Source: a candidate division FCPU426 bacterium (GTDB lineage Bacteria > Oederibacteriota > PGYV01 > Palsa-1178). From it: a stretch of DNA of 5,333 nucleotides. The stretch covers positions 5,038-10,370 of the forward strand of contig PMTB01000097.1 of assembly GCA_003167475.1 (NCBI GenBank). The letters run 5' to 3'. The position numbers were made by a program, and so were the translations under genes. Below, piece by piece: positions 1-4,911 of the stretch. Under the pieces are notes generated by a model that ran no database searches, was not told the DNA's origin, and saw only the letters and a program-made list of their open reading frames with translations. The stretch's first letter is position 1; every line of letters starts with the position of its first letter.

Positions 1-89
1 AGTATGATCGAACCGTCCGTCATGACTCCGTCAACGTCGAGCACAAAAAGCTTTATTTTTTTTAATTTCGAAGCCAGTTTGCCGGCCAT
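1..89 (-). CDS. kdsC: 3-deoxy-D-manno-octulosonate 8-phosphate phosphatase, N-terminal fragment
   Basis: Only the first 29 codons are inside the window; the rest lies beyond position 1. The fragment ends in LFVLDVDGVMTDGSII, the HAD-superfamily motif I (DxDGVxTDG) in the form typical of KdsC. Asp18 would be the phosphorylated nucleophile and Asp20 the general acid/base. In this family the enzyme removes phosphate from Kdo-8-phosphate in the cytoplasm, giving free Kdo for LPS. The ATG (89-87) shares one base with the TGA stop of the upstream kdsD (TGATG), so translation is probably coupled; only a weak G-rich Shine-Dalgarno (GGGGTGG) precedes it. The tandem order kdsD-kdsC supports the call. 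Another small HAD phosphatase is the alternative, but motif and context make KdsC much more likely. Confidence 0.88.
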   Translation of the reverse strand, partial: MAGKLASKLKKIKLFVLDVDGVMTDGSII

Positions 90-1051
90 CAGACCACCCC
101 GGACTTTAAAATGTCATGGAGGTGTATCACGCCTTCGGGTTTTTTGTTCTTGTCCAGGACTATAAGTACGGTTATGGAATATTTTTCCATGACCCCCAGC
201 GCCTTTACCGCCAGGTCCGCTGCCTTTATGGTCTTGGGGTTCACTGTCATGATATCGTTCATCTTCATGGAATAAGGGTTGGTATTCTTTTCCAGGAGCC
301 TGCGCAGGTCCCCGTCGGTGAATATACCGGTCATGATGCCCCTGGAATTGACCACGGCCGTGCAGCCCATCCTCTTTTTTGTTATTTCAAGCAGACCTTT
401 CTGAAGCGGCATTTCCCCGCCGATTACCGGCACCATATCGCCGGTATGCATTATATCCGCAACTGTCATCATAAGTTTCTTGCCCAGAGCGCCGCCGGGG
501 TGGAACATGGCAAAATCCTCTTTTTTGAATTTTTTGAGTTTTAAAAGCACGACGGCGAGCGCGTCTCCTATGGCCAGCTGTACGGTGGTGGACGCGGTGG
601 GCGCAAGCCCCATGGGGCAGGCTTCTTCCTTCACGGAAGAGTCCAGCACGCAGTCGCTGTTTTTAGCCAGCGATGAAGTCTTCTTTCCGGTAATGGCTAT
701 AAGCGGTATGTTGAACCTTTTGACCGCGGGCAGCACGCCAATAACCTCGTCTGTCTCCCCGCTTTGCGATATCACTATGGCTACATCATCCTTGGATACC
801 ATCCCCAGGTCGCCGTGCGCGGCTTCCGTGGAATGCAGGAATATCGCGGGCGTCCCGGTGGAAGACAGTGTGGCGGCTATTTTTTGGCCGATAAGCCCGG
901 ATTTTCCTATGCCGGAAATTACTATCTTGCCCTTGCAGGCAAGCATATATCCCACCGCCTTTTCAAAATCGCCGTCTATCCTGGATTTTGTCTTCAATAT
1001 TGCCGCAGCCTCGATATCCAGGACTTTTTTTAGTTCTTTTTTTAGGTTCAT
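89..1051 (-). CDS. kdsD: D-arabinose-5-phosphate isomerase (KdsD/KpsF/GutQ family)
   Basis: 320 aa, close to the usual 320-330 of this family. The enzyme interconverts ribulose-5-phosphate and arabinose-5-phosphate, the first committed sugar step of Kdo synthesis, in the cytoplasm. An N-terminal SIS domain (about residues 35-175) contains GIGKSG (47-52), HSTEAAHGDLG (73-83), SQSGETDEV (95-103) and EEACPMGLAPTAST (142-154). Lys50, Glu102, Glu143 and His184 match the E. coli KdsD residues Lys59, Glu111, Glu152 and His193 as I recall them, all at a constant offset of nine. Two CBS domains follow (about 197-255 and 262-318). I chose the ATG at 1051 because AGAGGAA lies about 10 nt upstream, the protein then begins MNLKKEL as relatives do, and it overlaps the preceding stop by 4 nt (ATGA). 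An in-frame ATG at 1096 adds 15 untypical residues. KdsC directly downstream favours a role in LPS rather than GutQ-like sugar catabolism. Confidence 0.95.
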   Translation of the reverse strand: MNLKKELKKVLDIEAAAILKTKSRIDGDFEKAVGYMLACKGKIVISGIGKSGLIGQKIAATLSSTGTPAIFLHSTEAAHGDLGMVSKDDVAIVISQSGETDEVIGVLPAVKRFNIPLIAITGKKTSSLAKNSDCVLDSSVKEEACPMGLAPTASTTVQLAIGDALAVVLLKLKKFKKEDFAMFHPGGALGKKLMMTVADIMHTGDMVPVIGGEMPLQKGLLEITKKRMGCTAVVNSRGIMTGIFTDGDLRRLLEKNTNPYSMKMNDIMTVNPKTIKAADLAVKALGVMEKYSITVLIVLDKNKKPEGVIHLHDILKSGVV

Positions 1052-1788
1052 TTCGCCGATTCCTCTTTCACTTCCACGTACCAGATCCTGGCGCAATTCG
1101 AACAGGTCTTTATTTCCCCGCCCTTTTTGAGCTCAATGATAGCCTGGGGCCTAACATCAAACTTGCAGCCGCCGCAAACTCCGCTCCCGTTTTTGCCTTC
1201 TATAATGGGCGCAAGCGCGAGCCCTTTATTCTTCCTTATCTTTTCATACCTGTCATACCAGGTTTTGTCCGTATTCTTCACCGCTTCCGCCCTTTTATTC
1301 ATTTCCCCGGCAATCAGAGAGTCTTTGGCAGCGGCCTCGGCCTCAAGCGCTTTTATCCCGGCCAGCATTACGTTCTCGTTTTCTTTCATGGACTTTTCCT
1401 GCGACTTGACCCATGTGTGAGCCGCGTCTTCCTCTTCCATAAAAATAATCTGCTGGTCCTCAAATTTCTTGATCTCCCTTTTCATCGAGTCGACTTCGTT
1501 CTGCAGGGCTTTGAACGCGTCATTGGTCTTTACGGCGCCGGTCTGGCCTTCTTTGCTCTTTATATCGGCCTCTTTGGATTTTATTTCAACGTCTATCGCG
1601 GCCTTTTTTCTCCTGGCCTCGTCAAGTTTTGCCTTCTTGCCGCTGAATTCAGCCGCGTTGGCGGCGATGTGCGCTTTGACTTCGTTGATCCTTGTTGTAA
1701 ATTCTTTCTTGCTGTCCTCAATGCCGAGGATAGCAGCGTCAATTTTCTGGAGTTTCACAAGCTGTACGAGTATTTCAGAATCCTTCAT
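1048..1788 (-). CDS. Coiled-coil protein with C-terminal C4 zinc ribbon (COG1579 / CT398-like)
   Basis: 246 aa. Residues about 1-185 are charged and Lys/Glu/Ala-rich with heptad-like hydrophobic spacing, predicting a long antiparallel helical hairpin. TNDAFKALQNEV (88-99) matches the conserved centre of this family. After a YDRYEKIRKNKG segment (178-189) comes a zinc ribbon with Cys205-x2-Cys208 and Cys229-x2-Cys232, followed by an aromatic strand. Relatives include Chlamydia CT398 and Helicobacter HP0958 (FlgZ), described as scaffold-like proteins with nucleic-acid or protein partners; the exact role here is unknown. The ATG at 1788 is preferred because GGAGG lies 5 nt upstream; the adjacent in-frame TTG at 1791 would be only 2 nt from it. 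The stop overlaps the kdsD start by 4 nt, so this is the first gene of a three-gene unit with kdsD and kdsC. Confidence 0.85.
   Translation of the reverse strand: MKDSEILVQLVKLQKIDAAILGIEDSKKEFTTRINEVKAHIAANAAEFSGKKAKLDEARRKKAAIDVEIKSKEADIKSKEGQTGAVKTNDAFKALQNEVDSMKREIKKFEDQQIIFMEEEDAAHTWVKSQEKSMKENENVMLAGIKALEAEAAAKDSLIAGEMNKRAEAVKNTDKTWYDRYEKIRKNKGLALAPIIEGKNGSGVCGGCKFDVRPQAIIELKKGGEIKTCSNCARIWYVEVKEESAK
1060..1066 (-). promoter_or_regulatory. Ribosome binding site of kdsD
   Basis: AGAGGAA on the minus strand, inside the end of the upstream zinc-ribbon gene, with about 10 nt between its GAGG core and the ATG at 1051. It decides the kdsD start in favour of 1051 over the in-frame ATG at 1096. 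Confidence 0.6.
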
Positions 1789-1793
1789 CAATG

Positions 1794-1798
1794 CCTCC
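1794..1798 (-). promoter_or_regulatory. Ribosome binding site of the zinc-ribbon gene
   Basis: A perfect GGAGG on the minus strand, 5 nt before the ATG at 1788. It selects this ATG over the TTG one codon upstream at 1791. Confidence 0.75.
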
Positions 1799-1811
1799 GG
1801 TTATGTTTTTT

Positions 1812-1817
1812 ATGATA
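1812..1817 (-). promoter_or_regulatory. Possible -10 box for the zinc-ribbon/kdsD/kdsC operon
   Basis: TATCAT on the minus strand differs from TATAAT by one base. It would start transcription near 1805, leaving a leader of under 20 nt that contains GGAGG. No good -35 hexamer lies 16-18 nt upstream; that position is inside the heptanucleotide repeat. The operon needs a promoter somewhere in this gap because an intrinsic terminator closes the gene before it, but this particular site is weakly supported. Confidence 0.3.
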
Positions 1818-1830
1818 CCATTTTTTTGTT

Positions 1831-1874
1831 TGTTCTGTGTTCTGTGTTCTTTGTTCTTTGTTCTTTGTTCTTTG
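1831..1874. repeat. Tandem heptanucleotide repeat, TGTTCTK, six copies
   Basis: On the plus strand, two copies of TGTTCTG are followed by four copies of TGTTCTT, in phase from 1831 to 1872, plus a partial TG. The array lies between genes, just upstream (minus strand) of the candidate promoter of the zinc-ribbon operon. Such arrays can change copy number by slippage. Reading frames through it give only low-complexity peptide and are not genes. Confidence 0.9.
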
Positions 1875-1893
1875 AAAAAGCCTGCCGGCGGGT

Positions 1894-1939
1894 GGCGCAC
1901 CCGACTTCGCGCAAAAAGCTTCGTCGGGCAAGCCGCGCC
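1894..1939. repeat. GC-rich imperfect inverted repeat
   Basis: CCCGAC (1900-1905) pairs with GTCGGG (1923-1928) around a 17-nt loop. Outside it GGCGC (1894-1898) can pair with GCGCC (1935-1939) across an asymmetric bulge. A further local hairpin (CGGGTG/CACCCG around a CGC loop) overlaps its left side. The surrounding 1881-1945 is markedly more GC-rich than the AT-rich tracts on both sides. No T-run sits correctly for a terminator. It may be a dispersed intergenic element; the function is unknown. Confidence 0.5.
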
Positions 1940-1955
1940 CTGCGGTCTTGATTTA

Positions 1956-1983
1956 TCTACTCTCACCTATCAACTATCTGAAT
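1956..1983. repeat. Degenerate heptanucleotide repeat, consensus TCWACTM, copy A
   Basis: Four units of 7 bp on the plus strand: TCTACTC, TCACCTA, TCAACTA and the decayed TCTGAAT. It lies just beyond the terminator of the glycosyltransferase gene. The same type of tract recurs at 3661-3688, so this is a dispersed short tandem repeat and not chance sequence. Confidence 0.6.
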
Positions 1984-1994
1984 GTTTTGACCTT

Positions 1995-2032
1995 AAAAAA
2001 AAACGCCGCGGTACCTTTCGGCAGCGCGGCGT
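1995..2032 (-). terminator. Intrinsic terminator of the glycosyltransferase gene
   Basis: On the minus strand an 8-bp GC-rich stem, ACGCCGCG/CGCGGCGT (2032-2025 with 2010-2003), continues after one C-C mismatch into TGCC/GGTA closed by a GAAA (GNRA) tetraloop. A run of nine T (2003-1995) follows. It begins about 20 nt after the stop codon at 2054. The plus-strand copy also ends in five T (2032-2036), but no plus-strand gene leads into it. Confidence 0.92.
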
Positions 2033-2053
2033 TTTTGCCATTATTTTTGTACC

Positions 2054-3202
2054 TTATCCTTCGATATTGATGGTGCCGAATTTTTTCTGCCCATCAAGGC
2101 CGCCCTTGATGAAGTTCCATTTGGAGAGGTACGCTATAGTCATCCACGTCAGGAGTTTGCTTCCCGGTTTAATCTTAAAAACCGGGGCAAAGAACCTTAA
2201 GGCGAATATTACCGCGAGAATGAGCTGTATGCCCCATCCCATAAAGTTCCCGACTATGCCCGGTATCCCGCCCGTAAGCAGGTTTGTGACCAGGGTGACC
2301 ACCGTTGAGATGGTAAGGGCATTCATAAACAAAAAATCCCCGAAATAAATAATCCCTATCACAGGGAACGGTATCGAGAAAGAGAAACCTTTGCCGAACG
2401 CGAAGTAGAACTCAAGCACTTTTTTCGCGTGCATTTTCAGGAGGAGCGGGTGTCCGTATCCGTACCCGTATAACTGCTTGTAGAACATCTGCGGGGTGGC
2501 CCTGTGCATATGGTCCACGACTGCCGAAGGCTGGAAAAAAAGCTTGAAGCCTTTTTTCAGCACGCGCAGGTTGAAATCCACGTCCTCGCCGGTCGGCTCG
2601 TGCCAGAACTCGTTGCCGATGGACTGTGCCGCTTTTTTGGAAACCGCGGCGTTAGCCGTGGCAAAGAACGGGCATGTCTGCGAGCCGTTAATCTCGCTGG
2701 GCAGGTCCTTTTTGATCTCCGGATAATATCCGCCGTTTTTCATGCCTACCCTGTCGCCGATGGACAGGAAGCCTGTCGCTTCGCAATATGTTTCGGTATC
2801 ATTGTTGGCATCCGTCCTCAAAGTGAAAACCTCGCCGCCAACCATGCCGACCTGCGGGTCCTTGATGAAAGGTTCGACCATTTTATCGACCCAGTCCTTA
2901 TGCGGGGCGCAATCTCCGTCGGTAAAAAGGATAATCTCGCCCTTTACGACCTTAAGCGCGGCGTTCCTGGCGTGGCCGGGTGATTTGGAATCCGGAACAG
3001 GAACCAGTGTGATAAATTTGAATTTTTCCTGCCATTTCTGTATGATCTCAACTGTTTTGTCAGTGGAGCCTCCGTCAGCGAAAACGATTTCCATCCTGTC
3101 GCGCGGGTAGTCCACGTTTAAAAGGTACTGTATGGTTGTGTCAATGGTCCTTTCAGCGTTTCTTACCGGGCTGATAATGCTTACAAACGGTTTCTCTGCC
3201 AT
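2054..3202 (-). CDS. Membrane-associated family 2 glycosyltransferase
   Basis: 382 aa. The N-terminal two thirds form a GT-A glycosyltransferase 2 domain: VSIISPVRN (7-15), the nucleotide-binding FADGGSTDKT (41-50), GHARNAAL (76-83), the metal-binding DGD at 95-97 and the GED catalytic-base motif at 205-207, followed by a basic FxLxxLKKGF-like helix (210-219). The C-terminal part (about 273-342) has three hydrophobic segments that should anchor the protein in the inner membrane, with the active site in the cytoplasm. Such enzymes move a sugar from a nucleotide-sugar donor to a lipid carrier or growing envelope glycan; donor and acceptor cannot be told from sequence. AAGGAGGAA 10 nt upstream supports the ATG at 3202. 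It is a single-gene unit with its own promoter and terminator, not part of a visible polysaccharide cluster. Confidence 0.9.
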   Translation of the reverse strand: MAEKPFVSIISPVRNAERTIDTTIQYLLNVDYPRDRMEIVFADGGSTDKTVEIIQKWQEKFKFITLVPVPDSKSPGHARNAALKVVKGEIILFTDGDCAPHKDWVDKMVEPFIKDPQVGMVGGEVFTLRTDANNDTETYCEATGFLSIGDRVGMKNGGYYPEIKKDLPSEINGSQTCPFFATANAAVSKKAAQSIGNEFWHEPTGEDVDFNLRVLKKGFKLFFQPSAVVDHMHRATPQMFYKQLYGYGYGHPLLLKMHAKKVLEFYFAFGKGFSFSIPFPVIGIIYFGDFLFMNALTISTVVTLVTNLLTGGIPGIVGNFMGWGIQLILAVIFALRFFAPVFKIKPGSKLLTWMTIAYLSKWNFIKGGLDGQKKFGTINIEG

Positions 3203-3229
3203 CTTTCCTGTTCCTCCTTGAAATATTCA

Positions 3230-3244
3230 GCAGGTATATACTGC
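3230..3244. promoter_or_regulatory. 15-bp dyad in the glycosyltransferase leader
   Basis: GCAG-GTATATA-CTGC: 4-bp arms around a centre containing GTATAT. It lies about 10-25 nt downstream of the start site predicted from the promoter at 3262-3290, a usual place for a repressor operator. No regulator gene is in the window, and a dyad this short can occur by chance. Confidence 0.25.
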
Positions 3245-3261
3245 ATGTTTAATACCAAAGG

Positions 3262-3290
3262 ATTATATGTAATTTAAGGATTTTTTTCAA
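3262..3290 (-). promoter_or_regulatory. Strong sigma70-type promoter of the glycosyltransferase gene
   Basis: On the minus strand TTGAAA (3290-3285) is followed after exactly 17 nt by a perfect TATAAT (3267-3262). The predicted start is near 3255, giving a leader of about 53 nt with a strong Shine-Dalgarno (AAGGAGGAA, 3219-3211) before the ATG at 3202. Only two mismatches to TTGACA/TATAAT in twelve positions. Confidence 0.8.
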
Positions 3291-3301
3291 GAGAAATTTT
3301 T

Positions 3302-3346
3302 CTTCCTAAAATCGCATTAGGGGTCTGTATATGCGATTTTAGGAAG
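3302..3346. repeat. Perfect 16-bp inverted repeat with 13-nt loop
   Basis: The arm CTTCCTAAAATCGCAT (3302-3317) is exactly reverse-complementary to 3331-3346; the loop is TAGGGGTCTGTAT. Neither strand has a T-run directly after the stem, so it does not look like an intrinsic terminator. It lies about 12 bp upstream of the -35 box of the glycosyltransferase promoter, so it could be an operator, a REP-like mobile hairpin or a transposon-end remnant. Confidence 0.85.
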
Positions 3347-3357
3347 GTGTAAAAAAG

Positions 3358-3381
3358 CCATATAAATGACACCATATAAAT
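3358..3381. repeat. Direct repeat CCATATAAAT, two copies 14 bp apart
   Basis: Identical 10-mers at 3358-3367 and 3372-3381, between the two inverted repeats and about 70-90 bp upstream of the glycosyltransferase promoter. Possible tandem protein-binding site or remnant of an insertion junction; AT-rich repeats this short may also be chance. Confidence 0.5.
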
Positions 3382-3396
3382 ACCGGCAATTCTTTA

Positions 3397-3499
3397 TCGC
3401 GTCCGTTACGGGCCGAATTTTTCCATGGCCTGTGCGCCACTAAACCCTTTATAATACAGCGCACAATCCATGGAAAAATTCGGCCCGTAACGGACGCGA
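3397..3499. repeat. 103-nt hairpin element with perfect 32-bp arms
   Basis: The left arm 3397-3428 is the exact reverse complement of 3468-3499. Inside, after a 2x2 mismatch (CC against AT), TGTGCGC (3431-3437) pairs with GCGCACA (3459-3465), leaving a 21-nt AT-rich loop (3438-3458) that contains TATAAT. Both arms carry TCGCGTCCGTTACGGGCCG outermost and CCATGG innermost. No T-run follows on either strand and no target-site duplication is visible. A perfect stem of this length is far beyond what a terminator needs. It could be a MITE-like element, a structured RNA or a recombination site. Confidence 0.9.
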
Positions 3500-3603
3500 C
3501 CTGTCATTAAAACTTTTCCACTTTGCCGCCATAAAAACAGGTAGGGATCTAAAACTGACGTATTATATGCGCCGCTACACTTGCATTACAACTGTATTAA
3601 AAC

Positions 3604-3640
3604 AAAAAAAAAGACACGGGCAGGAACGCCTGCCCGTGCC
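3604..3640 (-). terminator. Intrinsic terminator of the secreted-protein gene
   Basis: On the minus strand a 12-bp stem, GGCACGGGCAGG paired with CCTGCCCGTGTC (one G-U pair), closes a CGTT tetraloop and is followed by nine T (3612-3604). It begins about 58 nt after the stop at 3698. The two elements between stop and stem are the heptad repeat and a short AT-rich spacer. Confidence 0.95.
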
Positions 3641-3660
3641 TTGATATTTGCTTTTGTCCT

Positions 3661-3688
3661 TCTGCTATCTACTCTCAACTCTCTCGAG
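3661..3688. repeat. Degenerate heptanucleotide repeat, consensus TCWACTM, copy B
   Basis: Four units of 7 bp on the plus strand: TCTGCTA, TCTACTC, TCAACTC and the decayed TCTCGAG. It shares the 12-mer TATCTACTCTCA with copy A (3666-3677 here, 1954-1965 there). It sits in the 3' untranslated region of the secreted-protein gene, between stop codon and terminator. Confidence 0.6.
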
Positions 3689-3697
3689 TTTTTGACT

Positions 3698-4822
3698 TTA
3701 TTTCATGTTTCCGTTGCCGTTATTCTGATAACCGTTGCCTTGTCCGTTGTCATGGCCGTGCTTGCCGTTGTTGGCGCCGTTATCCTGTGTGGGAACATTT
3801 GTGGGCACTTCAGTGGCTTCGGCAGCCGGTTTCCCTTTTCCATTGTCATTGCCGTTCCCATGGTTGTTTCTGCCGTTATTATGGCCTTTCCTGTCGTCAT
3901 TGTTTCCCGCGTTGTCGTCATGGTTTCTTCCGTTGTTACCGCGGTCTCCCTGACCCTGGCTGTTATAATTCTTATCCTTCGGGTTATGTCCGTTATTCAT
4001 ATTACCCTGGCCCCTGCCGCCGTTATTGTTGTCGTTAAAATCCTGTTCTTTATACTGTCCGTGCCAGTGTTTGTTATCATTGTAATTCTGCTGGTTGTTT
4101 TTTTCCTGCCAGGCTTTGTCGCCGTTGCCGTGCCAGCGGTTGTCGTTGTTCTTCCAGAAAGTTTCCCTCTGGTTCCATGCCTTGTCAGCCGGCCTGAAGT
4201 TCTTTGCCCTGTCATGCCAGACATTATTGACGTCCCTCCAGCCGTGGGCGCGCCTGTCTTTGTTGTTGTAAAATTCCCTGTTTATCGCGACGAACGATTT
4301 GCCCTCTTCGCGCATCCTGATAACTTCATCCGGCGTGTAGCCGTAATGGTCGCTCATGAACCTTAAATTGACAAAGTTGACGATATCCATGTCGCTCAAA
4401 CGTATCTGACGCCACATATTCATGGGCCTGTTGTAATAACTGTAAAGCCTGCCGTATACCCGGCCGTAAACCGGCCCGGAAACCGGGACATAAAAAGCGT
4501 CGGCTGCGAGACCGTATGTTAAAGCAATGTCCCCCCATGTCCTGCCCTGCCTCCTGAGATTCACAATAATTTCAGGTTTCACATTCGCCCTCGAAGCGAT
4601 GAACATGACTACCGGGATCTCTTCCTGTGGTATCCCGTGCTTTTCAACAAAGGAGACATCCCTGTCGGTTACTCCCTGGTAACGCTGTATGGCGGTGAAA
4701 TAGTCGTTCGCACCGGGCACATTGACCCCTGCGTTCACCTTAAAACTGACTTCGATTGCCTGCAATGACGCAGAGAACAACAGCGTGAAAACAGTTAAAA
4801 CAGCCAGAAAAGTTCTTTTCAT
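3698..4822 (-). CDS. Secreted protein with duplicated helical module and Asn/Gly-rich tail, function unknown
   Basis: 374 aa, no family recognised. Residues 1-22 are a Sec signal peptide (MKR, hydrophobic core, SLQA cleavage before IEVSF); there is no cysteine, so it is not a lipoprotein. Two similar helical modules follow (about 69-105 and 147-184), sharing P-[ED]-x8-G-x-[ST]-[WF]-x2-I with an arginine three residues before the glycine, at a constant offset of 81. A Gly/Tyr/Pro-rich linker (113-133) separates them. From 186 the protein is low-complexity: first aromatic residues at 7-residue spacing (W195, W202, F209, W216, W223, W230), then an Asn/Gly/Asp/His/Lys-rich tail with a short Pro/Thr/Glu patch (ATEVPTNVPT). 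The protein probably acts in the periplasm or outside the cell, perhaps in matrix or metal binding, but this is conjecture. The ATG at 4822 has AGGAGG 6 nt upstream. Terminator-ended, so probably monocistronic. Confidence 0.85.
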   Translation of the reverse strand: MKRTFLAVLTVFTLLFSASLQAIEVSFKVNAGVNVPGANDYFTAIQRYQGVTDRDVSFVEKHGIPQEEIPVVMFIASRANVKPEIIVNLRRQGRTWGDIALTYGLAADAFYVPVSGPVYGRVYGRLYSYYNRPMNMWRQIRLSDMDIVNFVNLRFMSDHYGYTPDEVIRMREEGKSFVAINREFYNNKDRRAHGWRDVNNVWHDRAKNFRPADKAWNQRETFWKNNDNRWHGNGDKAWQEKNNQQNYNDNKHWHGQYKEQDFNDNNNGGRGQGNMNNGHNPKDKNYNSQGQGDRGNNGRNHDDNAGNNDDRKGHNNGRNNHGNGNDNGKGKPAAEATEVPTNVPTQDNGANNGKHGHDNGQGNGYQNNGNGNMK

Positions 4823-4849
4823 GATTTTCCTCCTGTTTGGATTTGATTT

Positions 4850-4879
4850 CTTATATCAGTTAGACGCCAATCCCGTAAA
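4850..4879 (-). promoter_or_regulatory. Candidate promoter of the secreted-protein gene (proximal)
   Basis: TTTACG (4879-4874), an 18-nt spacer and TATAAG (4855-4850), with nine of twelve positions matching consensus. Transcription would start near 4843, about 20 nt before the ATG and just upstream of AGGAGG. Confidence 0.4.
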
Positions 4880-4882
4880 AAT

Positions 4883-4911
4883 AGTTTACAATAACTTATA
4901 TTTCTTTTCAA
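4883..4911 (-). promoter_or_regulatory. Candidate promoter of the secreted-protein gene (distal)
   Basis: TTGAAA (4911-4906), a 17-nt spacer and TAAACT (4888-4883). The -35 box is good and the -10 box weaker. It would give a leader of about 55 nt. Either this or the proximal site, or both, could serve; the gap from the upstream stop is only 108 bp and contains no clear terminator, so read-through is also possible. Confidence 0.4.

Larger units (their letters stand above)
3203..3697. other. Gene-free intergenic region rich in inverted repeats
   Basis: About 495 bp between the stop of the secreted-protein gene and the start of the glycosyltransferase. From right to left it holds a degenerate heptad repeat, an intrinsic terminator, about 100 bp with no feature I can name (3500-3600), the 103-nt hairpin element, a 10-bp direct repeat, a 16-bp inverted repeat, and the glycosyltransferase promoter and leader. 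The open reading frame crossing its right end on the plus strand is antisense low complexity. No tRNA or recognised RNA family was seen. Confidence 0.7.

Noticed and set aside
1052..1096. Longer kdsD beginning at the ATG at 1096
   Set aside because: The 15 extra residues are not typical of the family and overlap the zinc-ribbon coding end by more; the ATG at 1051 has a Shine-Dalgarno and a 4-nt overlap.
988..1815. Plus-strand frame of 275 codons opposite the zinc-ribbon gene
   Set aside because: It lies over a well-recognised minus-strand gene with conserved motifs and shows no coherent domain of its own.
1775..1966. Small minus-strand frame across the heptad array
   Set aside because: Its peptide is a translation of the 7-bp repeat and GC-rich element, with no ribosome binding site, and it overlaps the start of the zinc-ribbon gene.
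1831..1983. CRISPR array
   Set aside because: Repeat units are 7 bp, directly adjacent and without spacers.
3397..3499. Integron attC site
   Set aside because: The GTTAC/GTAAC in the arms does not match the GTTRRRY/RYYYAAC core sites, the stem is perfect without extrahelical bases, and no integrase or cassette is present.
3397..3499. Bidirectional intrinsic terminator
   Set aside because: No T-run follows the stem on either strand, and a better terminator for the preceding gene already lies at 3640-3604.
3581..4366. Plus-strand frame of 261 codons encoding a Val/Ile-rich, membrane-like peptide
   Set aside because: It is the antisense of the Asn/Gly-rich tail: Asn codons read backwards give Val and Ile. 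It has no ribosome binding site, runs through the terminator of the real gene, and the opposite strand has a signal peptide, Shine-Dalgarno and terminator.
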